This document shows positions 1 to 9,317 of a stretch of 48,929 bases of DNA, in pieces. The first letter of the stretch is position 1, and every line of letters begins with the position of its first letter. A program made the translations under genes and the position numbers. The stretch is from Fluviicola sp. (lineage in GTDB: Bacteria > Bacteroidota > Bacteroidia > Flavobacteriales_D > Crocinitomicaceae): positions 1 to 48,929 of the forward strand of contig NVXP01000004.1 of NCBI GenBank assembly GCA_002733985.1, in the 5' to 3' direction. The notes under the pieces were generated by a model. The model had not been told where the DNA came from. It ran no database searches and saw only the letters and a list, made by a program, of their open reading frames with translations.

Positions 1-1912
1 AATTGATAATTCTATCGATACCATCTTCAATATCACATTGCGCCGTTAATCGTGCTCTTGTTGGATCATCCAAATCAGAAATAGATACATCTGGTCCTTC
101 CAACTGGAAAATTTGATATCCTTGGAAACGGTAACTTAGATCTGCAGTTGAATCCTCGCTCACAATAAATGGATCAAATTCAATGTATTCTTCTTGGTAA
201 TTGTTTGAGTTTTGTGCGTTGCTCAAGGTCAAGATGATTTCATTTTCCAACTCTTGTGCTTCCATATCTGGAGCATGTGGAGCATCTAACACTCGGAAAC
301 AGTTCTCAAATAATTTCTGTGCTTTATCATCTGCTCTACGAAGCACTTCAACAGATGCGAAAGGATCACCAGCAGGAGATCTCGCCCAAACAACACCAAC
401 TGTAATGTTATTTACCGCTCCAGGTTTCAAAATAAATGGACCTGCTGATTGGACAAATCGTCTATCATACGGCGCATTTCCTGCGCTCTCCTCTGTCCAA
501 GGAAGCTGTGGTTGACCACTTGTACCCCAACCAAGAGGATCAGTATCTCCTGGAAACATAAATTCACATGGTACATTTTGATCTGCATCAGCATCAGAAA
601 TATGTCCAGTACCACCATAATAGAATGGTGTTCCGTCCTTCCAAAATCCACGTAGGTAATTGTAATAATCAGCTGCGTTAATTGGATCAGTTTGACTGAT
701 ATTTCCCTGACCTAAGTTACTGTAATAGAGGAATCTTCTCATCCCAAAACGCTCGTTGTCAACAATTGAATCGCCATATCCGATTCCATTCAGCGCTTCT
801 CCAGGTCCAATTCCATAGTCATTAGCAATACCATCGTTATCTTGATAAGGTCCTTCAAAGAAATCTACACCTACCGCTGGAGGGTTATCACCATAACCTA
901 GATAACCAGCGTTATCTCCATCGTAATTATCTCCGTTGTAATAATATGCCAACCCGCGATCCACATCACATCCAACGTAATCGTCATTAGGATCACCCAA
1001 TGCACCATCTGTGAAATATCCAAAATAAGTATCATATAAGGTTTGAGTCCCTCGATTAATGAGTTCGTAGTTATAGAAAGTCATGTTATTAATCTCATCA
1101 TTTGAGGCAAAGGAAAATGCTTGACCACGAATTTCCATTCCAATAGGATCAGCACCCGTTTCCGTGTGAATGTTTCCTTTATCATTCATCACCCACCAGT
1201 AATTCAAATCTCCATATAAGGAAACACGACGATCAACGCCACATTCTTTCGTTTTGTGAATATCATGCCATGGATAATCACCATCCTCCCAGCTATAAGT
1301 TCCATCTTCGTCTCTGTCAAAAAACGGTGCCAAGTAGTAATCTTGTCCAATTGATTCATCCCCATGTGCAGGCCAATCTTTAATGATCTCTGGAATCACA
1401 TAACCTGGGTAATTTTCCGATTGAGTTGATGTTCCATTCTCTTGATCAAAAATCCCTGCTGTAAACCAAGCATCGAATTCACGAATCTCATCTTGAGAAG
1501 TAATATAATGACGATCGTATTTTGCACAATTATCATAATCAGTTTCAGCAGCACCTTCAGTGAGTGGACCTGTCCAATAATCCTGTCCGCTTCTATAGCG
1601 CAAAGCAGCCAATTTCAATTGATTGTTGACATCCGTACCTCCCAACCAAAGTGCAGAGGTAAATAATGCCATTATGCCTGAATTTTTCGGCACTTCGTAT
1701 TGAGATAAATTCTGTCCAGGTACTTGCCAAAGATTTCCAGCTGTATGCATCAGCGCTCGAACATTGTTCAGCTCCATAAAAGTGGAGGTTGTTGGAGGCG
1801 TGCAACCCGCTGATTTCTCAAAACCAATGTCAGGTATTGCTTTTCCTGCATACGGTTGAGCGTAAGTAAGTGAACATGAAACTAGTAGAAGTAACGTGAA
1901 TATTGTTTTCAT
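1..1912 (-). CDS. Secreted T9SS-associated large protein, C-terminus beyond window edge
   Basis: The frame starts at ATG 1912 and stays open to base 1, giving 637 visible codons; the 3' end is off the window. A signal peptide is clear (MKTIFTLLLLVSCSLTYAQ). Soon after comes a stretch with SALWLGGTDVNNQLKLAALR and QDYWTGPL, typical of large exported proteins of Bacteroidota that usually end in a T9SS type A sorting domain; that end is not visible here. The middle is rich in Asp, Gly, Tyr and Asn, including FFDRDEDGTYSWEDGD, which could bind Ca2+. No catalytic motif was recognised. The likely site is the cell surface or outside. The secreted nature is well supported; the exact function is unknown. 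Confidence 0.8.
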   Translation of the reverse strand, partial: MKTIFTLLLLVSCSLTYAQPYAGKAIPDIGFEKSAGCTPPTTSTFMELNNVRALMHTAGNLWQVPGQNLSQYEVPKNSGIMALFTSALWLGGTDVNNQLKLAALRYRSGQDYWTGPLTEGAAETDYDNCAKYDRHYITSQDEIREFDAWFTAGIFDQENGTSTQSENYPGYVIPEIIKDWPAHGDESIGQDYYLAPFFDRDEDGTYSWEDGDYPWHDIHKTKECGVDRRVSLYGDLNYWWVMNDKGNIHTETGADPIGMEIRGQAFSFASNDEINNMTFYNYELINRGTQTLYDTYFGYFTDGALGDPNDDYVGCDVDRGLAYYYNGDNYDGDNAGYLGYGDNPPAVGVDFFEGPYQDNDGIANDYGIGPGEALNGIGYGDSIVDNERFGMRRFLYYSNLGQGNISQTDPINAADYYNYLRGFWKDGTPFYYGGTGHISDADADQNVPCEFMFPGDTDPLGWGTSGQPQLPWTEESAGNAPYDRRFVQSAGPFILKPGAVNNITVGVVWARSPAGDPFASVEVLRRADDKAQKLFENCFRVLDAPHAPDMEAQELENEIILTLSNAQNSNNYQEEYIEFDPFIVSEDSTADLSYRFQGYQIFQLEGPDVSISDLDDPTRARLTAQCDIEDGIDRIIN

Positions 1913-2006
1913 AATGCAGCTTTGAAGTACCAAATTAATGATTTCTTGAGCGTTAAGTAGCAGGAAGACACTGAAATATCAGCAGATTATACCAATCCAA
2001 AAAATC

Positions 2007-3281
2007 CTATTTACCCAATCGCTCAACGAAAGTAACCAGTAAATTAGTGATGTCATCATATTCTACAAAACTTAGGGCTTCGTAAGTATCAAAAACATCG
2101 TGATAATTTTTATTTGGCCCCATTGTGTAGATAAAAAAGGCTGGTACACCTTTCTCAGTGAACCAATAATGATCTGAATTTGCTGCAGGCCCTCGCTTTT
2201 TGATTCTTGTTAAGAGCTGCTTTTCATCATTGATTTCATTCAATAGTTTGAATTCATCTTCGAACAAAGTTGCATTTACAGCGGTTACTCCTTCTTCTCC
2301 CGACCCCATAATATCGAGGTTGATCAGAAAACGAATCTTCTTTAATTTGAGGATTGGATTCTCCGTGAAGTACTTCGACCCTACCAATCCTGCTTCTTCA
2401 CCTGCGAAGGCGATAAATAGTATATTAAAATCAGATGGATTCTTCTTGAAGTAATTTGCCATTGAAATAAGCATGGCTGTTCCGGATGCATTGTCATTTC
2501 CTCCAGGGAAATACGTCGAAGCCCCCATTCGCCCAAGGTGATCGTAGTGCGCAGTAAATACAATTGTCTTGGCACATTTTTTCTTAGATGGAATGTGCGC
2601 GATGACATTTTGCGTTTTATATGTATCAAGGAGTTCAGCGTCTATGTGTACATCGAAGTTTGCATGTTTATTTGCAATTGAATCTTGGATGTAAATCAAC
2701 GGATGTATTAATTTTTCTCGACCAACCGACCAAGTGAATTTGCTGTTCATTACTTCAATTACGGGATAATGTACCGCAAGTGCCTTTCCCAATCCTCGAA
2801 GTTGTTTCAAGGTGTCGCCTTTTGCAGCTCCAAAATCCAAAAACAGTGCATTTCCTCGTCTATCTTGAACAAAACGAGCGATTTCTGATCCAAGTAACTC
2901 CTGATCCAGCGCCGTTTCTATTGAAACAATAAAAGGAATCAGTGTCTTTTTTGTCCCTCCAGATGATGGATCTACCATGAAATGAACACCTGGTTCAAGA
3001 TCACGACCATTTTGACTCACCGACATTTCACCTGGGAAACGATTAACTCCTTCAATCTCAAAAAACTGAAGCATCGGTGATTTTTTATACGCTCCAACAC
3101 CGATCTTTCCAAACTCAGCCACTAGGAAATCTGCTGCAATGGAATCTCCATTGTTGACATATCCACGACCATGAAATTCAGGTGAACAAAGTGTTTTTGT
3201 TATTCGCCTCACCTCATCGATTTGTGCGTTGCTTGAATATCCAATTAACAGGAGTCCGAGAAGTGAAAGAATTCTAGGCAT
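2007..3281 (-). CDS. M28-family metallopeptidase, exported
   Basis: This 424-residue protein has an N-terminal signal peptide (about residues 1-19, ending SSNAQ). The C-terminal half is a zinc aminopeptidase domain of family M28. Metal ligands by motif are H245 (TAHYDHLG), D263 (GGNDNASG), the acid pair E295/E296 (FAGEEAGLVGS), D323 (NLDIMG) and H394 (NYHDVFDTYEAL), so the site looks complete and the enzyme active. The N-terminal ~200 residues hold a PA-like insert region. It probably trims peptides in the periplasm or at the cell surface. Its ATG overlaps the stop of the upstream gene by 8 bases, so the two are probably co-transcribed. Substrate specificity cannot be read from the sequence. 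Confidence 0.9.
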   Translation of the reverse strand: MPRILSLLGLLLIGYSSNAQIDEVRRITKTLCSPEFHGRGYVNNGDSIAADFLVAEFGKIGVGAYKKSPMLQFFEIEGVNRFPGEMSVSQNGRDLEPGVHFMVDPSSGGTKKTLIPFIVSIETALDQELLGSEIARFVQDRRGNALFLDFGAAKGDTLKQLRGLGKALAVHYPVIEVMNSKFTWSVGREKLIHPLIYIQDSIANKHANFDVHIDAELLDTYKTQNVIAHIPSKKKCAKTIVFTAHYDHLGRMGASTYFPGGNDNASGTAMLISMANYFKKNPSDFNILFIAFAGEEAGLVGSKYFTENPILKLKKIRFLINLDIMGSGEEGVTAVNATLFEDEFKLLNEINDEKQLLTRIKKRGPAANSDHYWFTEKGVPAFFIYTMGPNKNYHDVFDTYEALSFVEYDDITNLLVTFVERLGK

Positions 3282-4065
3282 AACGACGTTTGATAATTGC
3301 TAAAAACTCCAATACAACTTCTTCCTCTGGATTCCATGAATTTTTGAATGCCATCTCTTCCACCTTAGCACTTGCTTCGTCTAAATTTTGTTGACTATCC
3401 AATGATTTAATGGCATCAGAAAATGCTTCTCCCGATCCATCGAACAAATCATTGATATAGTGCAATCGCTCATTGATTCCAAATGCTCCAGAAAGTGTCT
3501 CAATTTTTCGTCCAGCCAATTGTGAACTGATTGAATTATCCAAAATACTCAATCGATCAAGGAAAGATGATCCTTTCTCCTTGACAACAACCATTGGTTC
3601 TTCAGCAACAGGTTTAGCAATAGGTTCTGTTTTAACTTCAACTCGAGTCTCTGGTTCTCTCACTAAAACAGGTTCTGGCTTCATCTCAACAATAGGTTTC
3701 GGCTCCTCCTTTTCTTCAATTATTTCTTCGATTGGATCACTTTCAATTGTAGGCTCATCAAACATAGAAAAATCCAGTACAGGAGTTTGATCTTGTTCCC
3801 GCTCTTGAGGCGCGACTTCGATTTCCTCGACTACGTCTTCTTCAATAACTTCTATGACAGGGATACTTTCTGCTACAGTCACTTGTCGCTGTGCACCAGC
3901 TTCCTCGAAAGCTTTATACTTTAATATGATGCTTCGTTCGTGTAAATCTCGGGTCAATGTTTCCAATTCCACTAATTCATGGATAGAGAGTTCTCCGTTT
4001 TCCATTTTATCCACCAATCTCTCGATGTTCTTTATTTTCTCACGATAATTCTTCAATCCGTCCAT
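3274..4065 (-). CDS. Acidic, proline/glutamate-rich conserved protein
   Basis: This 263-residue protein has no signal peptide, so it is probably cytoplasmic. Residues 1-60 look helical or coiled-coil (KNIERLVDKMENGELSIHEL). Residues ~65-165 are a low-complexity Glu/Pro/Val linker with repeats of the EPKPIVEMKPEPVLV type. The C-terminal ~95 residues form a compact helical domain (LSGAFGINERLHYINDLFDG, then SWNPEEEVVLEFLAIIKRRYA). The arrangement of a helical N-part, a disordered acidic linker and a conserved C-domain recurs in uncharacterised Bacteroidota proteins, but I cannot name a function. The stop overlaps the start of the M28 peptidase gene. Confidence 0.75.
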   Translation of the reverse strand: MDGLKNYREKIKNIERLVDKMENGELSIHELVELETLTRDLHERSIILKYKAFEEAGAQRQVTVAESIPVIEVIEEDVVEEIEVAPQEREQDQTPVLDFSMFDEPTIESDPIEEIIEEKEEPKPIVEMKPEPVLVREPETRVEVKTEPIAKPVAEEPMVVVKEKGSSFLDRLSILDNSISSQLAGRKIETLSGAFGINERLHYINDLFDGSGEAFSDAIKSLDSQQNLDEASAKVEEMAFKNSWNPEEEVVLEFLAIIKRRYA

Positions 4066-4139
4066 GATTTTTCAACATTTTAAACAAGTTGCTAACGAAC
4101 AATTTATTCTGTCCCGCAATTTAGCCAATTTGCACTACC

Positions 4140-4175
4140 CAAAGTTAACTCAAAGGAACGCATAATTCTCACAAA
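4140..4175 (-). promoter_or_regulatory. Candidate Bacteroidota promoter for the 4065-2007 gene pair
   Basis: Read on the minus strand, TAACTTTG (4147-4140) matches the -7 consensus TAnnTTTG exactly. A TTTG (4175-4172) lies 24 bases upstream, slightly longer than the usual spacing. It would give a leader of roughly 65-70 bases before ATG 4065. Confidence 0.35.
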
Positions 4176-4229
4176 TCATGCCGAGTTGTCTTTGGTGACT
4201 TGTTGAAAACCCAAATAGCGCAAAAAGGT

Positions 4230-4805
4230 ATGTTTTTAGAGCATTTTCCAGAAGAAGGTAGACCCCATGGATGGATTGAAGTTGTATGTGGATCGATGTT
4301 TTCTGGAAAGACAGAAGAATTAATCCGTCGTTTACGTCGGGCAGAGTTTGCAAATCAGAAATTACTATTGGTTAAACCTGTGGTTGATGACCGTTATCAC
4401 AAGAAAAATGTGGTGAGTCATCAGGGAACTAGTTTTGAAGCTATTTGTGTAAGCAATTCGCAGGAGATCCTAACTATCTGGAAAAAAGAACGTGTTGTAG
4501 CGATTGATGAAGCTCAATTTTTCGACGAAGGAATTGTTGACGTGTGTAATCACCTCGCCGAAAATGGTGTCCGAGTAATTATTGCTGGTTTAGATATGGA
4601 TTTCAAGGGCGTTCCATTTGGTCCAATGCCAAAATTACTATCGATTGCTGAATACGTTACAAAGGTTCATGCCATTTGCGTATCTTGCGGTAACTTGGCA
4701 CAATTCTCTCATCGAACTGTTGAGGACGAAGAACAAGTACTCGTTGGAGCAGTTGACGAATACAAACCACTTTGTCGCTCGTGCTACAATAAAATAGCGC
4801 ATTGA
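4230..4805 (+). CDS. tdk: Thymidine kinase (type II)
   Basis: Phosphorylates thymidine to dTMP with ATP in the salvage pathway. From ATG 4230 the protein has 191 residues, the usual type II length. The P-loop is GSMFSGKT (21-28), the catalytic acid is E94 in IDEAQFFDE, and the structural zinc is held by C150/C153 and C182/C185 (two CxxC pairs). The frame is open back to a TTG at 4200, but the ATG places MFLEHFPEEGRPHGWIEV at the N-terminus, which fits family members. The TGA stop overlaps the TTG start of murF-alr by four bases, so translation is probably coupled. Confidence 0.95.
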   Translation: MFLEHFPEEGRPHGWIEVVCGSMFSGKTEELIRRLRRAEFANQKLLLVKPVVDDRYHKKNVVSHQGTSFEAICVSNSQEILTIWKKERVVAIDEAQFFDEGIVDVCNHLAENGVRVIIAGLDMDFKGVPFGPMPKLLSIAEYVTKVHAICVSCGNLAQFSHRTVEDEEQVLVGAVDEYKPLCRSCYNKIAH

Positions 4806-7081
4806 AACTGAATTACGCATACAGTAGAATTTCTTCGCTTTTCTCTCAAACATCTTCTTCAGATGTTGTCATCACCAACGTATCTTATGATACCCGAAAG
4901 ATCAATTCAGGTGAATCGTCTTTGTTTTTTGCATTGAATGGTGCTTTTCGTGATGGTCATTCGTTTGTGAAAGATGCTTATTCGAAAGGCATTCGTCATT
5001 TTGTCGTTTCGGAAAAAGGGATTACCCAGAAATTGGACGGAGCCAATGAAATTCTTGTTTCAGATACGTTTGAAGCCTTACAGAAACTCGCTACGTTTCA
5101 TCGAAGTCAATTTGACTATCCTGTGGTTGCGATTACTGGAAGTTATGGAAAAACGACCGTCAAAGAATGGCTCTCTGAGCTGATTTCTCCAGAATTTAAA
5201 GTCGTACGAAGTCCGAAAAGCTATAATTCTCGATTGGGAGTTGCATTATCATTACTTGAGATGAATCCACAGGCCGACATTGCACTAATTGAGGCAGGAA
5301 TTTCGGAACCTGGCGATATGGATGTTCTCGTTGGGATGATTCAACCGACTTACGGGATTTTCACAGGACTTGGTAACGCTCATCGAGAGAATTTCAGTTC
5401 GATTGAAGAACATTTGGAAGAAAAGCTTATCCTTTTTAAGGAAACGAAACACTTTATCTTTCCAAGTGAAATGAATTTATCCAAGAAAAATGGAAGTGGA
5501 GTTGATCCTGATTCCCTCGGAGAATTCTTGAACACCTTTTCTTCTAGTGATCATGTGAAACGATTAAACGCAGCATTGGTAATCGAGACCGCGAAAAAGA
5601 TTGGTATCTCAGATGAGAAGATTCAAGAAAGAGTTAAACAATTGACATCACTTTCGATGCGATTGGAAACATTTGAAGGAACTCGAAATACGACAATCAT
5701 CAACGATGCCTACAATTTAGATGAAGACTCATTGCGCTACGCACTTGAGTATCAACTATCCAATGCAGTAGGACAAAAACGGATTCTCGTTGTTGGCTTT
5801 GGAACTAAAGAAACTGAACTTCCGGTGTGGATTTCAAATCTCGCAGATGAATTTTCTGTTGATGAAGTCATCATTTACAAACCCAATTCACAGATTGAAT
5901 CAAGATTATCCAATGCTTCGATACTGATTAAAGGAAATCGCGCAGCTAAACTCGAAAAACTAGCTGCTCGACTCAAACTGCACCAACATCAGACATATTT
6001 ACAAATTGACTTAGCTGCGATTCGGGAAAACATTTCGCATTTCAAATCGAAGATGAACGCATCAACGAAGTTGCTCTGCATGGTGAAAGCTTCATCCTAT
6101 GGATCAAGCGCGACAAAAATCGGTCATTTCTTGGAACATCTTGGCGTGAATCACCTCGGTGTTGCGTATCCAAATGAAGGCATTGAATTGCGCGAAAGTG
6201 GTGTCACACTGCCAATTTTAGTCATGAATTGCGAAGAAGAATCCTTTGCTAGTTGTATTGAGCACGATTTAGAGCCAGCAATTTTTTCACTTCGCCAACT
6301 TGAATCTTTTATCCAGCAACTGATTCTTCTCGGGGAAACAAACTATCCGATTCACATTAAGCTTGAAACGGGGATGAATCGACTTGGGTTTTCCGAAAAT
6401 GACATCAATGAGCTTGTTCAGAAAGTTCAATCTCAGCCTGAAATAATTGTCAAAAGTATCTACTCTCATCTTGCAGAAGCTGATGTGCCAAATTCAGCAT
6501 TCACACAAGAACAAATTACTCGATTCGAAGAATTGTCTGATCGATTGACCTTAGAATTACAGAATTCGCCCATTCGTCATGTATTGAATTCAGAAGGAAT
6601 CGCAAACTACCCCGAATCTCAATTTGACATGGTTCGATTAGGGATTGGTATGTATGGACATTCCTCAAATGAGGAAACTGCCCGTCAATTGAAGCCCGCA
6701 ATCAACTGGTTCAGTGCTATATCTCAAGTAAAAGAGGTCAAAAAAGGTGATTCAGTTGGGTACGGGAGAACTTTCAAAGCGGAAAACGACCTCAAAATTG
6801 CCGTGATTCCTGTTGGCTATGCAGATGGTTTCAGAAGAAATTTAAGTCAAGGAAATGGCGGTGTTTACATTGGAGGAAACTATTGTCCAACGGTTGGGAA
6901 TGTATGTATGGACATGATAATGATCAATGTAACCGGAATTGATGTTCAAGAAAAGGACACTGTTGAAATCATCGGTAAAAATCAATCGATTCAGGAGCTC
7001 GCTCGAAAAATGGACACTATTCCTTACGAAGTAATGACGCATTTTTCACCACGAATTCATAGAATCTACCTTGAGGGGTAG
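4802..7081 (+). CDS. murF-alr: Bifunctional MurF ligase / alanine racemase fusion
   Basis: The 759-residue fusion joins UDP-MurNAc-tripeptide:D-Ala-D-Ala ligase (about 1-395) to a PLP alanine racemase (about 398-759), which supplies and uses D-alanine in peptidoglycan synthesis. The MurF part has SPKSYNSRLG and the P-loop GSYGKT (113-118), where most family members read GSNGKT. Its C-terminal region (INDAYNLDEDSL onward) is short compared with typical MurF. The racemase keeps the PLP lysine K429 (MVKASSYG), the catalytic tyrosine Y654 (VGYGRTF) and VCMDMIM around 701-707. The start is a TTG inside the tdk stop. Such fusions are a known feature of Bacteroidota. Racemase activity is very likely; the ligase is likely despite its compactness. 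Confidence 0.9.
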   Translation: MKLNYAYSRISSLFSQTSSSDVVITNVSYDTRKINSGESSLFFALNGAFRDGHSFVKDAYSKGIRHFVVSEKGITQKLDGANEILVSDTFEALQKLATFHRSQFDYPVVAITGSYGKTTVKEWLSELISPEFKVVRSPKSYNSRLGVALSLLEMNPQADIALIEAGISEPGDMDVLVGMIQPTYGIFTGLGNAHRENFSSIEEHLEEKLILFKETKHFIFPSEMNLSKKNGSGVDPDSLGEFLNTFSSSDHVKRLNAALVIETAKKIGISDEKIQERVKQLTSLSMRLETFEGTRNTTIINDAYNLDEDSLRYALEYQLSNAVGQKRILVVGFGTKETELPVWISNLADEFSVDEVIIYKPNSQIESRLSNASILIKGNRAAKLEKLAARLKLHQHQTYLQIDLAAIRENISHFKSKMNASTKLLCMVKASSYGSSATKIGHFLEHLGVNHLGVAYPNEGIELRESGVTLPILVMNCEEESFASCIEHDLEPAIFSLRQLESFIQQLILLGETNYPIHIKLETGMNRLGFSENDINELVQKVQSQPEIIVKSIYSHLAEADVPNSAFTQEQITRFEELSDRLTLELQNSPIRHVLNSEGIANYPESQFDMVRLGIGMYGHSSNEETARQLKPAINWFSAISQVKEVKKGDSVGYGRTFKAENDLKIAVIPVGYADGFRRNLSQGNGGVYIGGNYCPTVGNVCMDMIMINVTGIDVQEKDTVEIIGKNQSIQELARKMDTIPYEVMTHFSPRIHRIYLEG

Positions 7082-7256
7082 GTAGACTCGCTGTGCTCTT
7101 TGATCATCAGAAACGGCTAAGGCCTTTAGATTGTCAGATTCGTTTTTCGGTTCTTGATTTAGTAAAGTCTTAGAATTACCAAAGTTACACTCAAAAAAAA
7201 GGTGAGTTAGATTCGCTGTGCTCTTGAATTATCAAACACGGCTTCTCCTTTAGATT
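7082..7256 (+). repeat. Imperfect direct repeat of ~50 bp, two copies
   Basis: Copy A spans about 7082-7132 and copy B about 7207-7256, offset by 124-125 bases. Both contain TAGAyTCGCTGTGCTCTT (7083-7100 and 7208-7225), then an ATCA/ACGGCT block, then CCTTTAGATT (7123-7132 and 7247-7256). Nothing coding is evident. It follows murF-alr directly and may be an intergenic repeat family or the remains of a duplication. Confidence 0.7.
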
Positions 7257-7293
7257 AGTTCTAGAATTCAATCAGATGTCAGAAAGTCTGATC

Positions 7294-7330
7294 ATCGGAC
7301 TATCGGACTATCGGACTATCGGACTATCGG
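7294..7330 (+). repeat. Tandem 8-bp repeat array (TATCGGAC), ~4.6 copies
   Basis: The octamer TATCGGAC repeats head-to-tail without change from 7294 to 7330. It lies between the 3' ends of murF-alr (plus) and the lipoprotein gene ending at 7336 (minus). A related array (TCGGACAA on the minus strand) occupies 24119-24164, again between convergent genes. Confidence 0.9.
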
Positions 7331-7335
7331 AAAAA

Positions 7336-7791
7336 TCACTTCCCCCTCAAACTTCTTCCATTCATCGTTCGACTTTCGTCGAAGTCAAGTTTCTTAGAAA
7401 AGATAAAGACTCCCCCTTTGATTTTACCCGTCATTCGTACAACAACATCGCCTTTGAGGGCTAACCCCATTGCTTTCATGAGTGCATTCCCTTCTAGTTC
7501 GGCTAAAAAATCAGCTTGAAGATCCGTTTCTTTCTTCGCCCTCATTTTCACTTTCTTCAGCAAATGGACTTTACCCATGTATTCACCATCGACGTAGAGA
7601 TCAAGAATGGATGGTTTTATTTTGATCGCAAACCAATTCCCATTGTACACTTTTGCTCCAGCGGTGAATCGCACTTGTTTGCCCTCCATCTTTTCGAGCT
7701 TGAACGTTTCCTCTCCCCTCATTTCAGGTTCATGAAACGTACAAGACGCTAATAAACTAACTACTAACCCAATCGCTACGATGTACTTCAT
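7336..7791 (-). CDS. LEA type 2-like lipoprotein
   Basis: The 151-residue product has a lipoprotein signal (MKYIVAIGLVVSLLASC) with lipidation at C17. The mature part looks like an LEA type 2 / water-stress fold: beta strands with VYNGNWFAIKIKPSILDLYVDGEYMG and a later MTGKIKGGVFIFSKKLDF strand pair. The role would be structural or stress-related in the envelope; no enzyme motif is present. It lies three bases downstream of the dipeptidase gene and is probably co-transcribed with it. The family assignment rests on strand pattern only and is moderate. Confidence 0.75.
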   Translation of the reverse strand: MKYIVAIGLVVSLLASCTFHEPEMRGEETFKLEKMEGKQVRFTAGAKVYNGNWFAIKIKPSILDLYVDGEYMGKVHLLKKVKMRAKKETDLQADFLAELEGNALMKAMGLALKGDVVVRMTGKIKGGVFIFSKKLDFDESRTMNGRSLRGK

Positions 7792-7794
7792 ACT

Positions 7795-9186
7795 CTACTT
7801 CTTTGAAAGTTCTGTAAATGCAACGTAAAAATGTGGAATAGTTTCAATTCCGCGGTAATAATTAAATAATCCGTAATGTTCATTTGGAGAGTGAATCGCA
7901 TCGCTGTCCAATCCAAATCCCATTAAAACTGTTTTTAAGCCGAGTTCTTTTTCGAACATTGCAACAATCGGAATTGAACCACCACTTCTTACAGGAATAG
8001 GTTCTATTCCAAACGTTTTTTCGTAAGCTATACTTGCCGCTTTGTATCCAATTGAATCAATTGGAGTTACTGCAGGCTCGCCACCGTGATGAGGAGTTAC
8101 CTTCACTCTCGTTCCTTTTGGTGCGATTGATTTAAAATGATTTAAAAATAAATTTGTGATTTCCACAGGATCTTGATCCGGAACCAAACGCATTGAAATT
8201 TTCGCGTATGCTTTCGAAGCAATAACTGTTTTGGCTCCTTCTCCAGTATATCCACCCCAAATTCCATTTACATCCAATGTTGGGCGAATTGATCCGCGCT
8301 CCATTGTTGAGTATCCATCTTCTCCATACACATCTTCCATGTCGAGAGCTTTGCAGTACGCTTCTTTACTGAATGGAGCTTTTGCCATTTCCGCTCTTTC
8401 CGCATCTGTTAACTCAATCACGCGATCGTAGAATCCAGGAATTGTAATGTGATTATTTTCATCATGTAAAGACGCGATCATCTTTGCAAGGATATTGATT
8501 GGATTTGCTACGCAACCACCATATAATCCTGAATGTAAATCTCTATTTGGACCCGTTACTTCAACCTCAACGTAACTCAACCCACGTAATCCAGTTGTTA
8601 CTGAAGGAACATCATTTGCTAACATTCCAGTATCTGAAACCAAAATGATATCCGCAGCTAAACGTTCTTTGTTTTCTTTCACAAAAACCGCCAAGTTTTC
8701 GCTTCCTACTTCCTCTTCACCTTCAATCATCAACTTCACATTGCATGGAAGTTCACCTGAATTCACCATTGCTTCAAATGCTTTCACGTGCATGAACATT
8801 TGTCCTTTATCGTCGCAAGCACCTCTGGCAAAAATCGCTCCTTCCGGATGAATATCTGTCTTTTTAACAACAGGCTCAAATGGAGGATTCGTCCACAACT
8901 CAATTGGATCAGCTGGTTGCACATCGTAGTGACCATAAACCAAAACTGTTGGCAATGAAGGATCAATCATCTTCTCACCATATACTACTGGGTATCCAGC
9001 AGTTTCACAAATTTCCACATTCTCTGCACCAGCAGAAGTTAAGCTCGAAGCAACAAATTCTGCTGTTTTTCGAACATCACCTGCGTAAGCTGCATCAGCT
9101 GAAATTGAAGGCATTCTCAAAAGGTCAAGTAACTCATCTAAAAAGCGCTCTTTATTCTCTGAAATGTAATTCTGTGTATTATCCAT
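7795..9186 (-). CDS. M20-family dipeptidase
   Basis: A zinc dipeptidase of the CNDP/PepV-like M20 group, 463 residues from ATG 9186. Metal and catalytic residues by motif are H86 and D88 (YGHYDVQPA), D125/D126 (GACDDKGQ), E158/E159 (MIEGEEEVGS), the Asp in LVSDTGML, and the C-terminal His in AIHSPNEHYG. The lid-domain motif RDLHSGLYGG is present. There is no signal peptide, so it is probably cytosolic and recycles dipeptides. ATG 9201 (MKKQHMDNTQ) and TTG 9213 are alternative starts; 9186 best matches where relatives begin. It is transcribed with the LEA-like lipoprotein. Confidence 0.92.
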   Translation of the reverse strand: MDNTQNYISENKERFLDELLDLLRMPSISADAAYAGDVRKTAEFVASSLTSAGAENVEICETAGYPVVYGEKMIDPSLPTVLVYGHYDVQPADPIELWTNPPFEPVVKKTDIHPEGAIFARGACDDKGQMFMHVKAFEAMVNSGELPCNVKLMIEGEEEVGSENLAVFVKENKERLAADIILVSDTGMLANDVPSVTTGLRGLSYVEVEVTGPNRDLHSGLYGGCVANPINILAKMIASLHDENNHITIPGFYDRVIELTDAERAEMAKAPFSKEAYCKALDMEDVYGEDGYSTMERGSIRPTLDVNGIWGGYTGEGAKTVIASKAYAKISMRLVPDQDPVEITNLFLNHFKSIAPKGTRVKVTPHHGGEPAVTPIDSIGYKAASIAYEKTFGIEPIPVRSGGSIPIVAMFEKELGLKTVLMGFGLDSDAIHSPNEHYGLFNYYRGIETIPHFYVAFTELSKK

Positions 9187-9317
9187 GTGTTGTTTTTTCA
9201 TTGAGGAATTCAAAAGTCGTTATTTTATTAAAATAATTAGGGTTTTTGGATTGATTATTCGATTTTCGTGCAACCAACAATAGGCTTTCAGAGTCTAAGT
9301 AGTAAATTACTCAACAT

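Noticed and set aside
201-655. Short frames on both strands within the first gene
   Set aside because: They lie inside a continuous 637-codon minus-strand frame with a signal peptide and family-like motifs.
7294-7330. Possible CRISPR array
   Set aside because: Units are 8 bp, head-to-tail and without spacers; no cas genes are near.
7276-7464. Plus-strand frame across the TATCGGAC array
   Set aside because: Low-complexity translation of a repeat, running into the opposite-strand lipoprotein gene.
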